In this document: piece after piece, positions 17,324-26,036 of the stretch
How positions within the stretch are numbered: the stretch's first letter is position 1
Layout of the letters: each line of letters begins with the position of its first letter
Source of the DNA: CAIKZY01 sp044345075
Lineage (GTDB): Bacteria > Actinomycetota > Actinomycetes > S36-B12
Reading direction: 5' to 3'
Assembly: GCA_044345075.1 (NCBI GenBank)
Contig: JBIJBU010000001.1
Coordinates: 1 to 56,324 of the forward strand
DNA length: 56,324 nucleotides
Position numbers and translations under genes: made by a program
Notes under the pieces: model-generated
Told to the model about the DNA's origin: nothing
What the model saw: only the letters and a program-made list of their open reading frames with translations
Database searches by the model: none

Positions 17324-18055
17324 TCAGTCGCGAACGAGATGCCCGAGTCCGGCCACGTTGGTGAGGAAGCTGTCGACGAGAGCATGGGCACGCTTCTGCG
17401 CCTTTGGCTCCTCGGCATATGAATAGGCAAGGAGAACATCGGGATCCTGACCGTCAGCGATGATCAAGTCGCGACCATCGCCCGGTGAGCTGTACCAGCC
17501 CTGCAGCATGTCGCCGGTGAGCTCGGGGTGGAACTGCAGTGCCAGGTTCTTGCGCAGAGTGAAGGCCTGCGACGCCCGAGAGGTGCGCGCGATCTCGGTG
17601 GCGTCCGGTGGCAGTACCCAGCGGTCATAGTGGAAGGAGAACCACGGCCCTTGGGGCACGAGTTCTTCGTCGTCGCTCCACACGCTTGTCCAGCCGATCT
17701 CGCAGTCTGGCGCGCGCCCGACGCCGCCGCCGTGCGCACGTGCCAGCAACTGACCACCGAAGCAGATGCCCATGACGGGCACACCAGCCGCATCGGCCTC
17801 GCGCAGCCATTCGACCTCGGGCAGGAGCCATGAGCCGATAGTGGAGTCATCCCAGGCCCCCCAGGGTGAGCCCATGGGGACGATGACATCGAAGGTGGTG
17901 GGGTTGGGGAACTCGTAGGTCACGACGCCGGGGGTGTTGTAGTGCGCGGCCTCGACGATGAGCTCTTCCACCACCTCAAAGCCGAGTTCGGCGAATCGCT
18001 CGGAGACGAGCCGGGGCGGGCTGAAGGCGTCGTGCTGCATGAATAGAACCCGCAT
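17324..18055 (-). CDS. Class I glutamine amidotransferase-like protein
   Basis: A 243-aa stand-alone GATase domain with nucleophile Cys98 (GICFGGQLLA) and His186/Glu188 (LQFHPEL). It is closer to the GMP-synthase-like GATases than to the C26/PuuD type encoded at 14.6 kb. In aniline-type pathways a protein of this kind works with a GS-like ligase on gamma-glutamyl amides. I chose the ATG at 18055, where the conserved MRVLFMQHD starts. It is divergent from a GS-family gene, with operator site C between them, which strongly suggests joint function. Confidence 0.87.
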   Translation of the reverse strand: MRVLFMQHDAFSPPRLVSERFAELGFEVVEELIVEAAHYNTPGVVTYEFPNPTTFDVIVPMGSPWGAWDDSTIGSWLLPEVEWLREADAAGVPVMGICFGGQLLARAHGGGVGRAPDCEIGWTSVWSDDEELVPQGPWFSFHYDRWVLPPDATEIARTSRASQAFTLRKNLALQFHPELTGDMLQGWYSSPGDGRDLIIADGQDPDVLLAYSYAEEPKAQKRAHALVDSFLTNVAGLGHLVRD

Positions 18056-18112
18056 GCGGCAAATCCTCTCCCAAACTGGCCCCGCGGGAGGACGATTCGA
18101 CATAGGATTTCG

Positions 18113-18136
18113 AGATCGTTGGGGGCCGAACGATCT
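18113..18136. promoter_or_regulatory. MarR-type operator (site C), 24-bp palindrome
   Basis: Arms AGATCGTT and AACGATCT enclose GGGGGCCG. The whole is a 24-bp palindrome broken only at one base pair and the two central bases. It matches the core GTTCGG-NN-CCGAAC with one mismatch. It lies 57 bp from the GATase ATG and 51 bp from the GS ATG, in the middle of their divergent promoter region. Confidence 0.7.
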
Positions 18137-18187
18137 CTGACGATACTCACAAAGGCGAGAAACTCGCAACGGCGACAGGGGCAGCAC

Positions 18188-19537
18188 ATGCAGCAGGATT
18201 TGGCAGACGTCCGCAGGGACCTCGAGACCCAGGGCATCGACATCCTTCGGCTGCTGTGGCCCGATGTACTCGGCCTGCCGCGCTCGAAGGACATCACGGT
18301 GTCGCAGCTCGAGCGAGCGGCCGGTCACGGCCCCGCCTTCTGCCAGGCCACCTGGACAACCACGACTCGCGGTGACGTTCTCGACGGCCACGGCAGTCTT
18401 CAGGACGGACTCTCCGACATGGTGTCGCGTCTTGACGCGTCCACCATTCGCCCGATGCCGTGGGAGGAGGGCGTCGCCTACGCGATCGCTGACATTGACG
18501 AGCCGGACGGAACCCCGAATGCCATCGCGCCGCGGTCACTGCTGCGCCGCATCATCGAGGAGTACAAGGCACTCGGTCTGCTCCCGGTTGTTGGGCCCGA
18601 ACTCGAGTTCTATTTTGCGCACAAGCCGAGTGACAAGTGGGAGCGCATCCTCAACAAGACCGGCCGCGTGTACCAGACAGGTTCACTCGTCGATCCCGAC
18701 GGAACCTTCCTGTACCTGCTTCGCATGCTCGATCGCCTCAACATTGGCGCCTTTGCGGGCAACCACGAGTTCTGCCCGTCGCAGTACGAGATCAACCTGT
18801 GGCACGGCGATGCACTCGATGCTGCTGATCGCACCTTCTTGTTCAAGACCGCAATCAAGGACATCACGAATCGTCGCGGCATCATGAGCACCTTCATCGG
18901 CAAGCCGTGGGACGACGAGGGAGGCAGCGGTTTCCACCTGCACTTCTCAGTCACTGATGTCAACGGCCAGAACTTGATGGGCGAGCCCGACGGCGAGCTC
19001 TCGCTGATCTCACGGCGCATGATGGCCGGCATCCTCGAGCACGCACCTGCACTCGTGGCCTTCTGCAACCCGACCATTAACGCCTACAAGCGCCTCGGCC
19101 CCGACACCATGGCCCCTCATCGTTCGAGCTGGGGCTACGACAACCGCACCACGTTCATCCGCATCCCACCGGAGCGTGGTGCGGGCACCCGCCTCGAGGT
19201 GCGCATCGGCGACGGCGCTGCGAACCCGTATGTGATGATCGCGGTGATTCTCGCGGCGGCCCTCGATGGCCTTCGCCGTCAGCTCGACTGCCCGCCGCAC
19301 TCTGAGGGCTGGTCATACACCGACGAGAGCCGCCCGGTGCTGCCCATGACCCTCACCGATTCGCTCAATGCCATGCGTGCCGACACCTTCCTGGTCGACA
19401 TCCTGGGCGAGCCCTTCGTGCAGGCCTTCGAGACTCTCAAGCGCGACGAGGTCAAGCGTTACGAGGAGGCCGTCGAGGATCCCAGCACTCGTGAGGTGAC
19501 CGCGTGGGAGATCGCGGAGTACCTAGAGGACTATTAG
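18188..19537 (+). CDS. Glutamine synthetase-family ligase (gamma-glutamylamide synthetase candidate, GS-1)
   Basis: A 449-aa GS-fold enzyme. The N-terminal beta-grasp holds LWPDVLGLPRSKDI. Metal and substrate motifs follow: GPELEFYF, the HxH region GSGFHLHFSV, NPTINAYKRLGP, and TRLEVRIGDGAANPY with the C-terminal ExR. The adenylylation Tyr loop typical of housekeeping GlnA is not evident. In such contexts GS homologues link glutamate to an amine. It is paired divergently with a GATase gene and followed 3 bp later by purU. The operator upstream puts it in the proposed MarR regulon. Amine identity is unknown. Confidence 0.87.
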   Translation: MQQDLADVRRDLETQGIDILRLLWPDVLGLPRSKDITVSQLERAAGHGPAFCQATWTTTTRGDVLDGHGSLQDGLSDMVSRLDASTIRPMPWEEGVAYAIADIDEPDGTPNAIAPRSLLRRIIEEYKALGLLPVVGPELEFYFAHKPSDKWERILNKTGRVYQTGSLVDPDGTFLYLLRMLDRLNIGAFAGNHEFCPSQYEINLWHGDALDAADRTFLFKTAIKDITNRRGIMSTFIGKPWDDEGGSGFHLHFSVTDVNGQNLMGEPDGELSLISRRMMAGILEHAPALVAFCNPTINAYKRLGPDTMAPHRSSWGYDNRTTFIRIPPERGAGTRLEVRIGDGAANPYVMIAVILAAALDGLRRQLDCPPHSEGWSYTDESRPVLPMTLTDSLNAMRADTFLVDILGEPFVQAFETLKRDEVKRYEEAVEDPSTREVTAWEIAEYLEDY

Positions 19538-19540
19538 AGG

Positions 19541-20386
19541 GTGCATAACTTCATCCTCACCCTGCGGTGCCCTGACGGCCCCGGCATTACCCATGCGATC
19601 ACGGGAGCATTGCTCTCGATCGGCGCGAACATCCTCGAGCAGGCGCAGTTCACCGAGCCGACCGAGAACCTGTTCTGCAACCGCACCCGCTTCGAGACAA
19701 AACTCGATGACATCGCTCGCGTGCGTGAGGCGATCGAGGCCGCGACCTCGCACCTGTCCCCGACGATCACGCTCCGCAATGAGCATGATCCGCGCCGCAT
19801 TCTGGTCATGGTGTCGAAGCAAGATCACTGCCTTGTCGATCTTCTCTACCGTCGCCAGCAGGGCGAACTGCACGTAGAGATCCCCGTCATCGTTTCGAAT
19901 CACCCTGATTGCGCACCGATCGCCGCGGCACATGGCATCCCGTTCGTTCACCTGCCGGTGACTCCGGAGACCAAGCAGGCGCAGGAGCACCGCGTGCGCG
20001 AACTGATGGTCGAGTACTCAATCGATGCGGTCGTGCTCGCCCGCTACATGCAGGTGCTCTCAGATGAGTTCTGCGCCGAGCTCGAGGGTCGCGCGATCAA
20101 CATCCATCACTCATTCCTGCCGGGCTTCAAGGGCGCTCGCCCGTATCACCAGGCATATGCGCGCGGTGTGAAGATCATCGGCGCCACTGCGCACTTCGTG
20201 TCAGCTGAGCTCGACGAAGGCCCCATCATCGAGCAAGACGTCGCACGCGTGACTCATGCGCAAGATCCCGAGCATCTTGCTGAGATCGGTCGAGATGTCG
20301 AGCGGCTCGTGCTCGCACGCTCAGTGCAGCTCTACGGCGCAGATCGCGTGATGCTCACCGGCCATCGCACGGTGATCTTTTCCTAG
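19541..20386 (+). CDS. purU: Formyltetrahydrofolate deformylase
   Basis: A 281-aa PurU: an N-terminal ACT domain (TLRCPDGPGITHAITGAL) and a formyltransferase-fold domain with VSNHPDC, NIHHSFLPGFKGARPYHQAY and IIEQDV, which supply the catalytic Asn, His and Asp. It hydrolyses 10-formyl-THF to THF and formate. GTG start, 3 bp after the GS-1 stop, so the two are co-transcribed. In catabolic clusters PurU removes one-carbon units from demethylation. Its place beside a P450 suggests a methylated substrate, which is inference. Confidence 0.92.
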   Translation: MHNFILTLRCPDGPGITHAITGALLSIGANILEQAQFTEPTENLFCNRTRFETKLDDIARVREAIEAATSHLSPTITLRNEHDPRRILVMVSKQDHCLVDLLYRRQQGELHVEIPVIVSNHPDCAPIAAAHGIPFVHLPVTPETKQAQEHRVRELMVEYSIDAVVLARYMQVLSDEFCAELEGRAINIHHSFLPGFKGARPYHQAYARGVKIIGATAHFVSAELDEGPIIEQDVARVTHAQDPEHLAEIGRDVERLVLARSVQLYGADRVMLTGHRTVIFS

Positions 20387-20395
20387 TTGATCTGA

Positions 20396-21328
20396 CTATG
20401 CGGTCAGTGCGTCAACTCGACGCACGACCTCGCGGCAGAACTCTGCATGCTTGTCCCGCTCATCGATGAAGATCGACGGCTTGATACAGAAGGTGCTGAA
20501 GCCCATCTCGAGCTGAGCGGGAATGCCCTCCAGTGCCTCGGGCAATGGTGCGACGGAGTGCGCATCGGGGAACTCAACCCGGGTTCCACCGACCATCTCG
20601 ATCTCGTCAATGGAGCGACCGGCGGCCTCCAGGCCGGCCCGCAGCTTGGCGACATCGTCGGCCTTTGGGCGACCGAGGGGGTGGTACCCGCTGCCGTACT
20701 TCACGAGGCGGTTGAGCACGGGATCAGTCAGGCTCTCGCCGCCGAACCACATGGCTGGGCCCTGGGGCGTGCACGGCTTGGGGTCGATGTAGACGTCAGT
20801 GAAGTCGAAGAACTCTCCGTGGAAAGACGCGGGGGACTCGGCCCACACGCGGCTCCAGATCTCGAGATCCTCATCAAGGATCTTGCCGCGCTTGGTGAAC
20901 GGAACACCGAGCGCGTCGTATTCGTCCTTATGCCAGCTGACCGTCGGCTGAATCACGAGCCGACCCTCGGAGAGTAGGTCGAGAGTCGCGAGATCTTTCG
21001 CGAGGGCGAGCGGATGACGCAGCGGAGCGATCAGCGCGATACCGCCGACGCGAATTCGAGTGGTAGCGGCGGCGATGGCACTGAGCATCACGATCGATGA
21101 CGGCCATTCGGTCGCGGGATCCTGATTACCCGGCATCGCGTAGTCACGTGGATTCTCCATGCGACCCTCGGAGCCGGCCGAGGGGCCGAGCAGCACATGG
21201 TCGCTGATCATGATCATGTCGAAGCCGGCATCCTCGGCCTCCTGGGCCATGCGCACGATGCCGCGAATATCGCGCGGGTCGGTCATGGTCCAGTTCTCGG
21301 TGAGAACGCTGACGAGCTTCGGCTTCAT
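20396..21328 (-). CDS. Luciferase-like (LLM) flavin/F420-dependent oxidoreductase
   Basis: A 310-aa bacterial-luciferase-fold TIM barrel. Typical pieces are MAQEAEDAGFDMIMISDHVL, AATTRIRVGGIALIAPLRHP, LAKDLATLDLLSEGRLVIQP and ILDEDLEIWSRVW. Members use FMN or F420 as monooxygenases or dehydrogenases, and I cannot tell which cofactor from sequence alone. It starts 11 bp after the decarboxylase-family stop, so the two form an operon below site D. It converges with purU. Confidence 0.88.
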   Translation of the reverse strand: MKPKLVSVLTENWTMTDPRDIRGIVRMAQEAEDAGFDMIMISDHVLLGPSAGSEGRMENPRDYAMPGNQDPATEWPSSIVMLSAIAAATTRIRVGGIALIAPLRHPLALAKDLATLDLLSEGRLVIQPTVSWHKDEYDALGVPFTKRGKILDEDLEIWSRVWAESPASFHGEFFDFTDVYIDPKPCTPQGPAMWFGGESLTDPVLNRLVKYGSGYHPLGRPKADDVAKLRAGLEAAGRSIDEIEMVGGTRVEFPDAHSVAPLPEALEGIPAQLEMGFSTFCIKPSIFIDERDKHAEFCREVVRRVDALTA

Positions 21329-21339
21329 GCGCTGACGAA

Positions 21340-22149
21340 CTAGATCGCAGCCGAGTTGTCGGCGAGCAGCGTGCCGCCATGGAAGGTCGTGCCGACCTCG
21401 CAGTAGTAGCCGGCGATGATCTCGTCGACAGGCAGCAGTGATGCTGGCTGATCCCAGGGTGAGTCATGCAAGGTGAGTTCGGCATCGCCGATCCACGGCT
21501 GGCCGAGATCGAGATCGACGCCGCCCATCGTGGCGAGCTGGTTCAGCGACAGCCCGGCGCCAGGCACCATCGACGGCATCACGCGGTGATGCAGCATCTT
21601 GTGACCGTTGACAAAGCCATTCGACGGTGCTGGCTCACGCAGGGTGACCTTTGCACTTGCGAGTCGATGGTCGTACGCGGCGAGTGATGCGCCGAAGGTG
21701 CCACCCTCAGCAATCCGCGGAGCAGCCTTGCCACGGTTGTACGGGCGGGTGACGAAGACACTGCCGAGCTTCTTCGGGTAGCCCTGGAACCAGCCGCGAC
21801 CGATCGCGAAGTCGGTGGTGACCCAGATCAGCACGCAGCGGCTGTAGGTGACGCCCTGGTAGGAACAGCGCACCACGACGAAGGCCTCGAGGTATTGGGC
21901 ACGCGAGGGATCGAGGAGTTCGGCGCCACCGGTGCTGCACGACTGCCAATCGGCCCAGATGAACGCGACTGCTCCGGGGTCCTCCGGCGCGAGGTCGAGC
22001 TCGGGGGGCAAGATCGCGCGCACGTTCGCCGGGTCAGTGCGGTACTCAACTGTCATCAAGGTGCCGGAGTAGTGCCAGGGCATCTCGGGAATGAGTGCCG
22101 AGCCGCCATCGGGCGTGAAGGGGGGCAAGAAGCCCTGGGAGTTCGCCAT
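21340..22149 (-). CDS. Acetoacetate decarboxylase-superfamily protein
   Basis: A 269-aa protein of the ADC superfamily. YRTDPANVRAILPPELDLA is near the N-terminus, and GYPKKLGSV carries the lysine that forms the Schiff base in true decarboxylases. The family includes beta-keto acid decarboxylases and also aldolase-dehydratases, so the reaction is open. I chose the ATG at 22149; a longer frame runs across palindrome D. It is followed at once by the LLM oxidoreductase gene. A TAGGCT box lies 8 nt before the ATG, downstream of the palindrome. Confidence 0.82.
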   Translation of the reverse strand: MANSQGFLPPFTPDGGSALIPEMPWHYSGTLMTVEYRTDPANVRAILPPELDLAPEDPGAVAFIWADWQSCSTGGAELLDPSRAQYLEAFVVVRCSYQGVTYSRCVLIWVTTDFAIGRGWFQGYPKKLGSVFVTRPYNRGKAAPRIAEGGTFGASLAAYDHRLASAKVTLREPAPSNGFVNGHKMLHHRVMPSMVPGAGLSLNQLATMGGVDLDLGQPWIGDAELTLHDSPWDQPASLLPVDEIIAGYYCEVGTTFHGGTLLADNSAAI

Positions 22150-22180
22150 AGTGCAGGAGCCTAGCAACTCCTCGGGGATC

Positions 22181-22194
22181 GTTTGGGCCCAAAC
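22181..22194. promoter_or_regulatory. Palindromic operator (site D) between ADC-family gene and tetR
   Basis: GTTTGGGCCCAAAC is a perfect 14-bp palindrome preceded by GATC, the same left flank as the MarR-type sites. It differs from their core by C-to-T (and matching G-to-A) in each arm. It lies 32 bp upstream of the ADC-family ATG. It may be a diverged MarR site, or the operator of the adjacent TetR protein. Confidence 0.6.
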
Positions 22195-22253
22195 AACCGA
22201 TTTCCTGGATGGCCCATAGGGCACTTCCGTTCACTCGGCATTAGCCTTCGGGG

Positions 22254-22898
22254 GTGCCGCAGAAGCCCGCCCGCCAGCGCCTCAATCGCGAGGTGATCTG
22301 TGCTGCCGCCCTTGAGCTCGCGGCGGAGTCCGGCAGCCCCGATGTGAGCATGCGCGCCCTCGGCGAGCGTCTCGGTGTCGATGCTACGGCCGTGTACCGG
22401 CACTTCTCCGACAAGGACGACCTGATGCGTGCCGTCGGTGACCGAGCACTTGCCCCGGCGACCAGGGGATTCACCACCACTGACGATCCCGCCGACGATG
22501 TGCGCCGCATGTGCACCGGCATTCGCAAGGCCCTGCTCAAGAATCAGGTCGCGCTGATCATTACGTCGGCCGGCCCGACCCGAAACGCGAATGAGCTGCG
22601 CATCACCGAGGTCATGCTCGATGCCTTCCTGCGTGCGGGCATGGATCCTGACTCGGCGGCTCGGGCGTATCACGTGCTCATTGAGTACACCGTGGGATCT
22701 GCATCCCTCGATGCGCCGCTCTCGCGGAATGCGAAGGAGCGCAGGGCCACATACGACACCTGGCGTCGTGACTACCGAGCATTACCTGCGGATGAGTACC
22801 CGGCGATCCATGAACTCGTCGGTCATTTGTACCCGAGTAGTGACGACGTATTCGCCACCGGTCTCAGTGCGCTCATCGCACAACTGATGCCCGCTTAG
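22254..22898 (+). CDS. TetR-family transcriptional regulator
   Basis: A 214-aa regulator with an N-terminal helix-turn-helix: ALGERLGVDATAVYRHFSDK (about residues 37-56), followed by an all-helical ligand domain of the TetR C-terminal type. The GTG start at 22254 is preceded by TAGCCT exactly 6 nt upstream with no Shine-Dalgarno, so the message is probably leaderless. It is divergent from the ADC/LLM operon. Candidate operators are site D beside it and the palindrome at 26061-26075. Its stop is 6 bp from the convergent GS-2 stop. Confidence 0.9.
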   Translation: MPQKPARQRLNREVICAAALELAAESGSPDVSMRALGERLGVDATAVYRHFSDKDDLMRAVGDRALAPATRGFTTTDDPADDVRRMCTGIRKALLKNQVALIITSAGPTRNANELRITEVMLDAFLRAGMDPDSAARAYHVLIEYTVGSASLDAPLSRNAKERRATYDTWRRDYRALPADEYPAIHELVGHLYPSSDDVFATGLSALIAQLMPA

Positions 22899-22904
22899 CG
22901 CGAC

Positions 22905-24176
22905 TTAGTACACGCGGGCGTACTCGCCCTGCTCCCAATCGGTAACCGCCGACTCCCAGCGCTTCCATTCGCTGCGCTTAAGCCCGACGTAGACCTCGAC
23001 GAGATCCTTCTCGAGGTACGACTGCAACTTGGTATCGGCTTCGAGAGCATCGAGTGACTCAGCGAGTGAATGCGGAGTATGGCGATCTGTGTTCGGTGCC
23101 TCATCGGCGTCACCGAGCTGCGGGTCAGGAAGTGCAAGCTTCTCGTCGACACCATGCATGCCGGCGGCGAATAGTGCAGCGCTCAGCAGATGCGGTGTTG
23201 CACTGCCATCTGCCATGCGGTGCTCGACGCGTGTGGTGGCACCGCGCTGTCCGGGCACGCGCACGGTGGCGATGCGATTGTCGAGACCCCAGTTCGCCCA
23301 GTAGCCGCTGAGCATGCCGGGGGTCAGGCGCTTGTAGGAGTTCACGGTAGGTGCGGCGAAGGCGGTGAGTGCCTCGTGATGAGCAAGGAGTCCTGCGATG
23401 AAATGACGCGCGAGGTCGGTGATACCCAGAGGATCATCGAGGCTTGCGAACATATTCTCGCCCGCGGCATTCGCGAGGCTCATGTTCACGTGCATGCCGT
23501 TACCGACGGCATCGGCGAACGGACGTGCCATGAAGGTTGCGTCGACGCCGCGCTCGCGTGCTGTTAGGCGCACGAGCTCGCGGAAGAGCAGTGCGCAGTC
23601 GGCTGACTCGAGCGCAGGCTGGTAGTGCAGTGCAGCCTCAACCTGGCTCGGTGTGAATTCGGCGTTGACACCCTCGACCTGAAGGCGGGCCATCTCGGCG
23701 AGCTCGACCACTGCCTCGAGAGTGCCGCTCGGATCAGCGCCGGCACCAATGCCATAGACGCGATGATCAGGAACAGGCATCTTCACGAGCGGCTTCAGGC
23801 TCTCGAGCAGGAAGAACTCCATCTCGAAGCCGGTCATCGGCGTGTAACCGCGCTGGCCCCACTGATCGCAGATCATGCGCAGCTGGCGGCGTCCGTCGAG
23901 GGGAAGCTCTTCGCCATTGGTGCGGTAAAGATTCGAGAGTGCGATCTGGCGGCCGTTGATCCACGGGCGCAAGGTGGCGGAATCGATGCGCGCTTCCATG
24001 TCGGGGAAGCCCGCACTGGTGGAGTAGGTCGGCGTATCGAGGAACTCGAGATCGAGCCCCTGCACCATCACCGTGATGGCGTAGTGAGTTGGATGATCGA
24101 CGCGGTGAGTGGGAACTGTCTTGCCGTGAGTGAGCCCGAGGAGGTCGGGAAAGATCACGTCGATCTGGTCAGCCAC
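22905..24176 (-). CDS. Glutamine synthetase-family ligase (GS-2)
   Basis: A 423-aa GS homologue: FPDLLGLTHGKTVP in the beta-grasp, GFEMEFFL (metal Glu), VGNGMHVNMSL, APTVNSYKRLTPG and TRVEHRMADGSATPH. The usual HxH here reads HVN, a small departure. I chose the GTG at 24176 because GGAGAGG lies 9 nt upstream; an in-frame ATG at 24200 would overlap the NicX-like gene. It is third in an operon after an alpha/beta hydrolase and a NicX-like dioxygenase and has no GATase partner nearby. Probably gamma-glutamylates an amine or ammonia released by that operon, which is inference. Confidence 0.85.
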   Translation of the reverse strand: MADQIDVIFPDLLGLTHGKTVPTHRVDHPTHYAITVMVQGLDLEFLDTPTYSTSAGFPDMEARIDSATLRPWINGRQIALSNLYRTNGEELPLDGRRQLRMICDQWGQRGYTPMTGFEMEFFLLESLKPLVKMPVPDHRVYGIGAGADPSGTLEAVVELAEMARLQVEGVNAEFTPSQVEAALHYQPALESADCALLFRELVRLTARERGVDATFMARPFADAVGNGMHVNMSLANAAGENMFASLDDPLGITDLARHFIAGLLAHHEALTAFAAPTVNSYKRLTPGMLSGYWANWGLDNRIATVRVPGQRGATTRVEHRMADGSATPHLLSAALFAAGMHGVDEKLALPDPQLGDADEAPNTDRHTPHSLAESLDALEADTKLQSYLEKDLVEVYVGLKRSEWKRWESAVTDWEQGEYARVY

Positions 24177-24177
24177 G

Positions 24178-25239
24178 TCAGTTCGCCTCTCCGGCAGCAA
24201 CGCCGACCAGTGTTCCCTTGTCGACTACCTGATGATCATCGAGCCATACGCTGTGACCGCGCATCGGAAGATCGAAGTGACCGGCGGTGAAGCGTTGTGC
24301 ATTCTCATTCGCTCCGGTGCTGAACAGGAAGTTGCCGGCGAATGCTCGCGCCTCGGTGCCGTTGATGTCTGAGCGGTCGTAAAGCTCGAGGAAATCCCAG
24401 CGCGCACCGGTATTCATTCCGAACCCGACGTGGCTGACGGCGTAGGCGTCTTCGTCGAAGGCCTCAAGGTACGAGCGCATGAGTTCAGCCTGGTAGCCGC
24501 TGCCCTTGATCTCGACGACGTAGTCATTCTCGATGCGCATCGTGATGGGTTCAGTGATGTAGTGCTTGAAGGTCAGGTTCATGTCACCAGGTGCGAGAAC
24601 GACGGTGCCATTGACGGTGCCCTTCGCCGGGAAGGCGAGTACGAGACCACCGGGCCAGTGAGCGATCGAACCCGGTCCGGAGATAACACCGGTAGAACCT
24701 GCGGTGAATGCGCCAGCGAGCTCAACAGTGAGATCGGTGCCGAACTCACTCGTGGCGCGCATCGTCTTCGACCGCTTCATGAGTTCATGTGCGGCACTCA
24801 CGCGTTCCGCCATCACCGGATCGTGACGCATGCGTTCGTAGACCTCGGGGTGCTCAAGGCTGACCATCAAGATGCTGGTGCCCGAGGAGAGAATCGCACC
24901 GAGTTCCTTTGCATGAAGCATTCCCTCGACAGTGCAGTCGACAACGAACGGCACAGAGGACAGCGAACTGATTGCGCCGGCGAGACCGTTGAGTGCCACT
25001 GATGCGCCGGTCGAGCGGATCGCAACCGGGCCGGGGTTCGCCGGCGTGCGCATGACAACCTCGAACGGCTTTGCCCCAAGTGACTCGAGCGCGAGAATCG
25101 ATGTCTCGACGAGATCGGCGCGACTGGATGACTCGGAGAGCACGATGCACTCCATGCCCTCGGTCACTCCGTTGACCTTGAAATGCGCGGCGAAGGACTC
25201 GATCCAGCGCCATTCGGCGACAGGCGGTCGGACGGTCAT
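24178..25239 (-). CDS. NicX-like (2,5-dihydroxypyridine 5,6-dioxygenase family) protein
   Basis: A 353-aa protein of the M29-aminopeptidase-like family that contains NicX. The 2-His-1-carboxylate iron site of NicX appears as His270 (VSHVGFG) and His321-x-Asp323 (GHFDLPMRG), with spacing almost the same as I recall for NicX (265/318/320). NicX opens the ring of 2,5-dihydroxypyridine to N-formylmaleamate. The upstream alpha/beta hydrolase overlaps it by 4 bp, and NicD, the next enzyme of that pathway, is an alpha/beta hydrolase. An aminopeptidase or another ring-cleavage role is possible. NicE and NicF homologues are absent here. Confidence 0.72.
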   Translation of the reverse strand: MTVRPPVAEWRWIESFAAHFKVNGVTEGMECIVLSESSSRADLVETSILALESLGAKPFEVVMRTPANPGPVAIRSTGASVALNGLAGAISSLSSVPFVVDCTVEGMLHAKELGAILSSGTSILMVSLEHPEVYERMRHDPVMAERVSAAHELMKRSKTMRATSEFGTDLTVELAGAFTAGSTGVISGPGSIAHWPGGLVLAFPAKGTVNGTVVLAPGDMNLTFKHYITEPITMRIENDYVVEIKGSGYQAELMRSYLEAFDEDAYAVSHVGFGMNTGARWDFLELYDRSDINGTEARAFAGNFLFSTGANENAQRFTAGHFDLPMRGHSVWLDDHQVVDKGTLVGVAAGEAN

Positions 25240-26030
25240 GTGGTCTCCCAGTGCTGAAGGATTGCGCGGTTCACGGCGTCAGGTGCCTCGAGGTTGAGCA
25301 GGTGCCCGGCGCCGGGAATCGTGACAAGTGTGGCACTGGGCATCAGATCAACGATGGCCTTCGAGTAGGAAGGCGGGGTTTCATCATCATCCTCGCCGAT
25401 CAGCACGAGGGTGGGCACGGTGATCTCAGGCAGGATCGCCCGCGAATCGTGTGAGGGCAGGATCGAGAGACTAGTGAGCATGCCGGCCATAGGAATGCGT
25501 GCCATCGCCTCACAGGCCTCGGGCACGACGTGCTGAGCCTCGGGCCCGGCGAGGGAGCTCAGGATCACGGGCGCCGCCGCGGCCACCGTGCCGAAGGTTT
25601 CCAGGCCCTTCAGTCGGTTATTGCGCCACTCGTCAGGGTCGGTACCGTCGAGTCCGAAAGCCGGGCTGGTGCAGATCAGGGTGAGTGAGCGCACCAACTT
25701 AGGGTGCGCATGAGTCATGTACTGGGCGATCATGCCGCCGAATGACGTGCCGACGAGGTCGACGGGGGCATCCGGGGATACCCGACGAATCAGTGCGGCC
25801 GCTCGATCGGCGTACCCCGCGAAGCTCTGCACCTCGACCGGCGCCGATTCGCCGTAACCGGGCGCATCCCAGGCCACGACCCGCTCTGCCTCGGCAAGCA
25901 CGGGCAGGTTCGGGCCCCAGGCGATGCGTGAGCCGCCGAGCCCATGAAGAAGGACGGCCACGCGGGGCCCGTCGCCTGCCTCACGCCAGGCATTCGGGCT
26001 CTCGTCGACATCGGTGATCGTGATCGGCAT
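25236..26030 (-). CDS. Alpha/beta hydrolase (NicD-like candidate)
   Basis: A 264-aa alpha/beta-hydrolase: HGLGGSRIAW oxyanion loop, nucleophile Ser in GTSFGG, acid Asp in GEDDDETPP and His in GAGHLLNLE. It overlaps the NicX-like gene by 4 bp. In nicotinate degradation NicD removes formate from N-formylmaleamate, so that pairing is suggestive. Enol-lactone or other ester hydrolysis is equally compatible with the fold. The ATG at 26030 is probably leaderless (TAGTTT 6 nt upstream). Confidence 0.8.
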   Translation of the reverse strand: MPITITDVDESPNAWREAGDGPRVAVLLHGLGGSRIAWGPNLPVLAEAERVVAWDAPGYGESAPVEVQSFAGYADRAAALIRRVSPDAPVDLVGTSFGGMIAQYMTHAHPKLVRSLTLICTSPAFGLDGTDPDEWRNNRLKGLETFGTVAAAAPVILSSLAGPEAQHVVPEACEAMARIPMAGMLTSLSILPSHDSRAILPEITVPTLVLIGEDDDETPPSYSKAIVDLMPSATLVTIPGAGHLLNLEAPDAVNRAILQHWETT

Positions 26031-26036
26031 GTTCGA

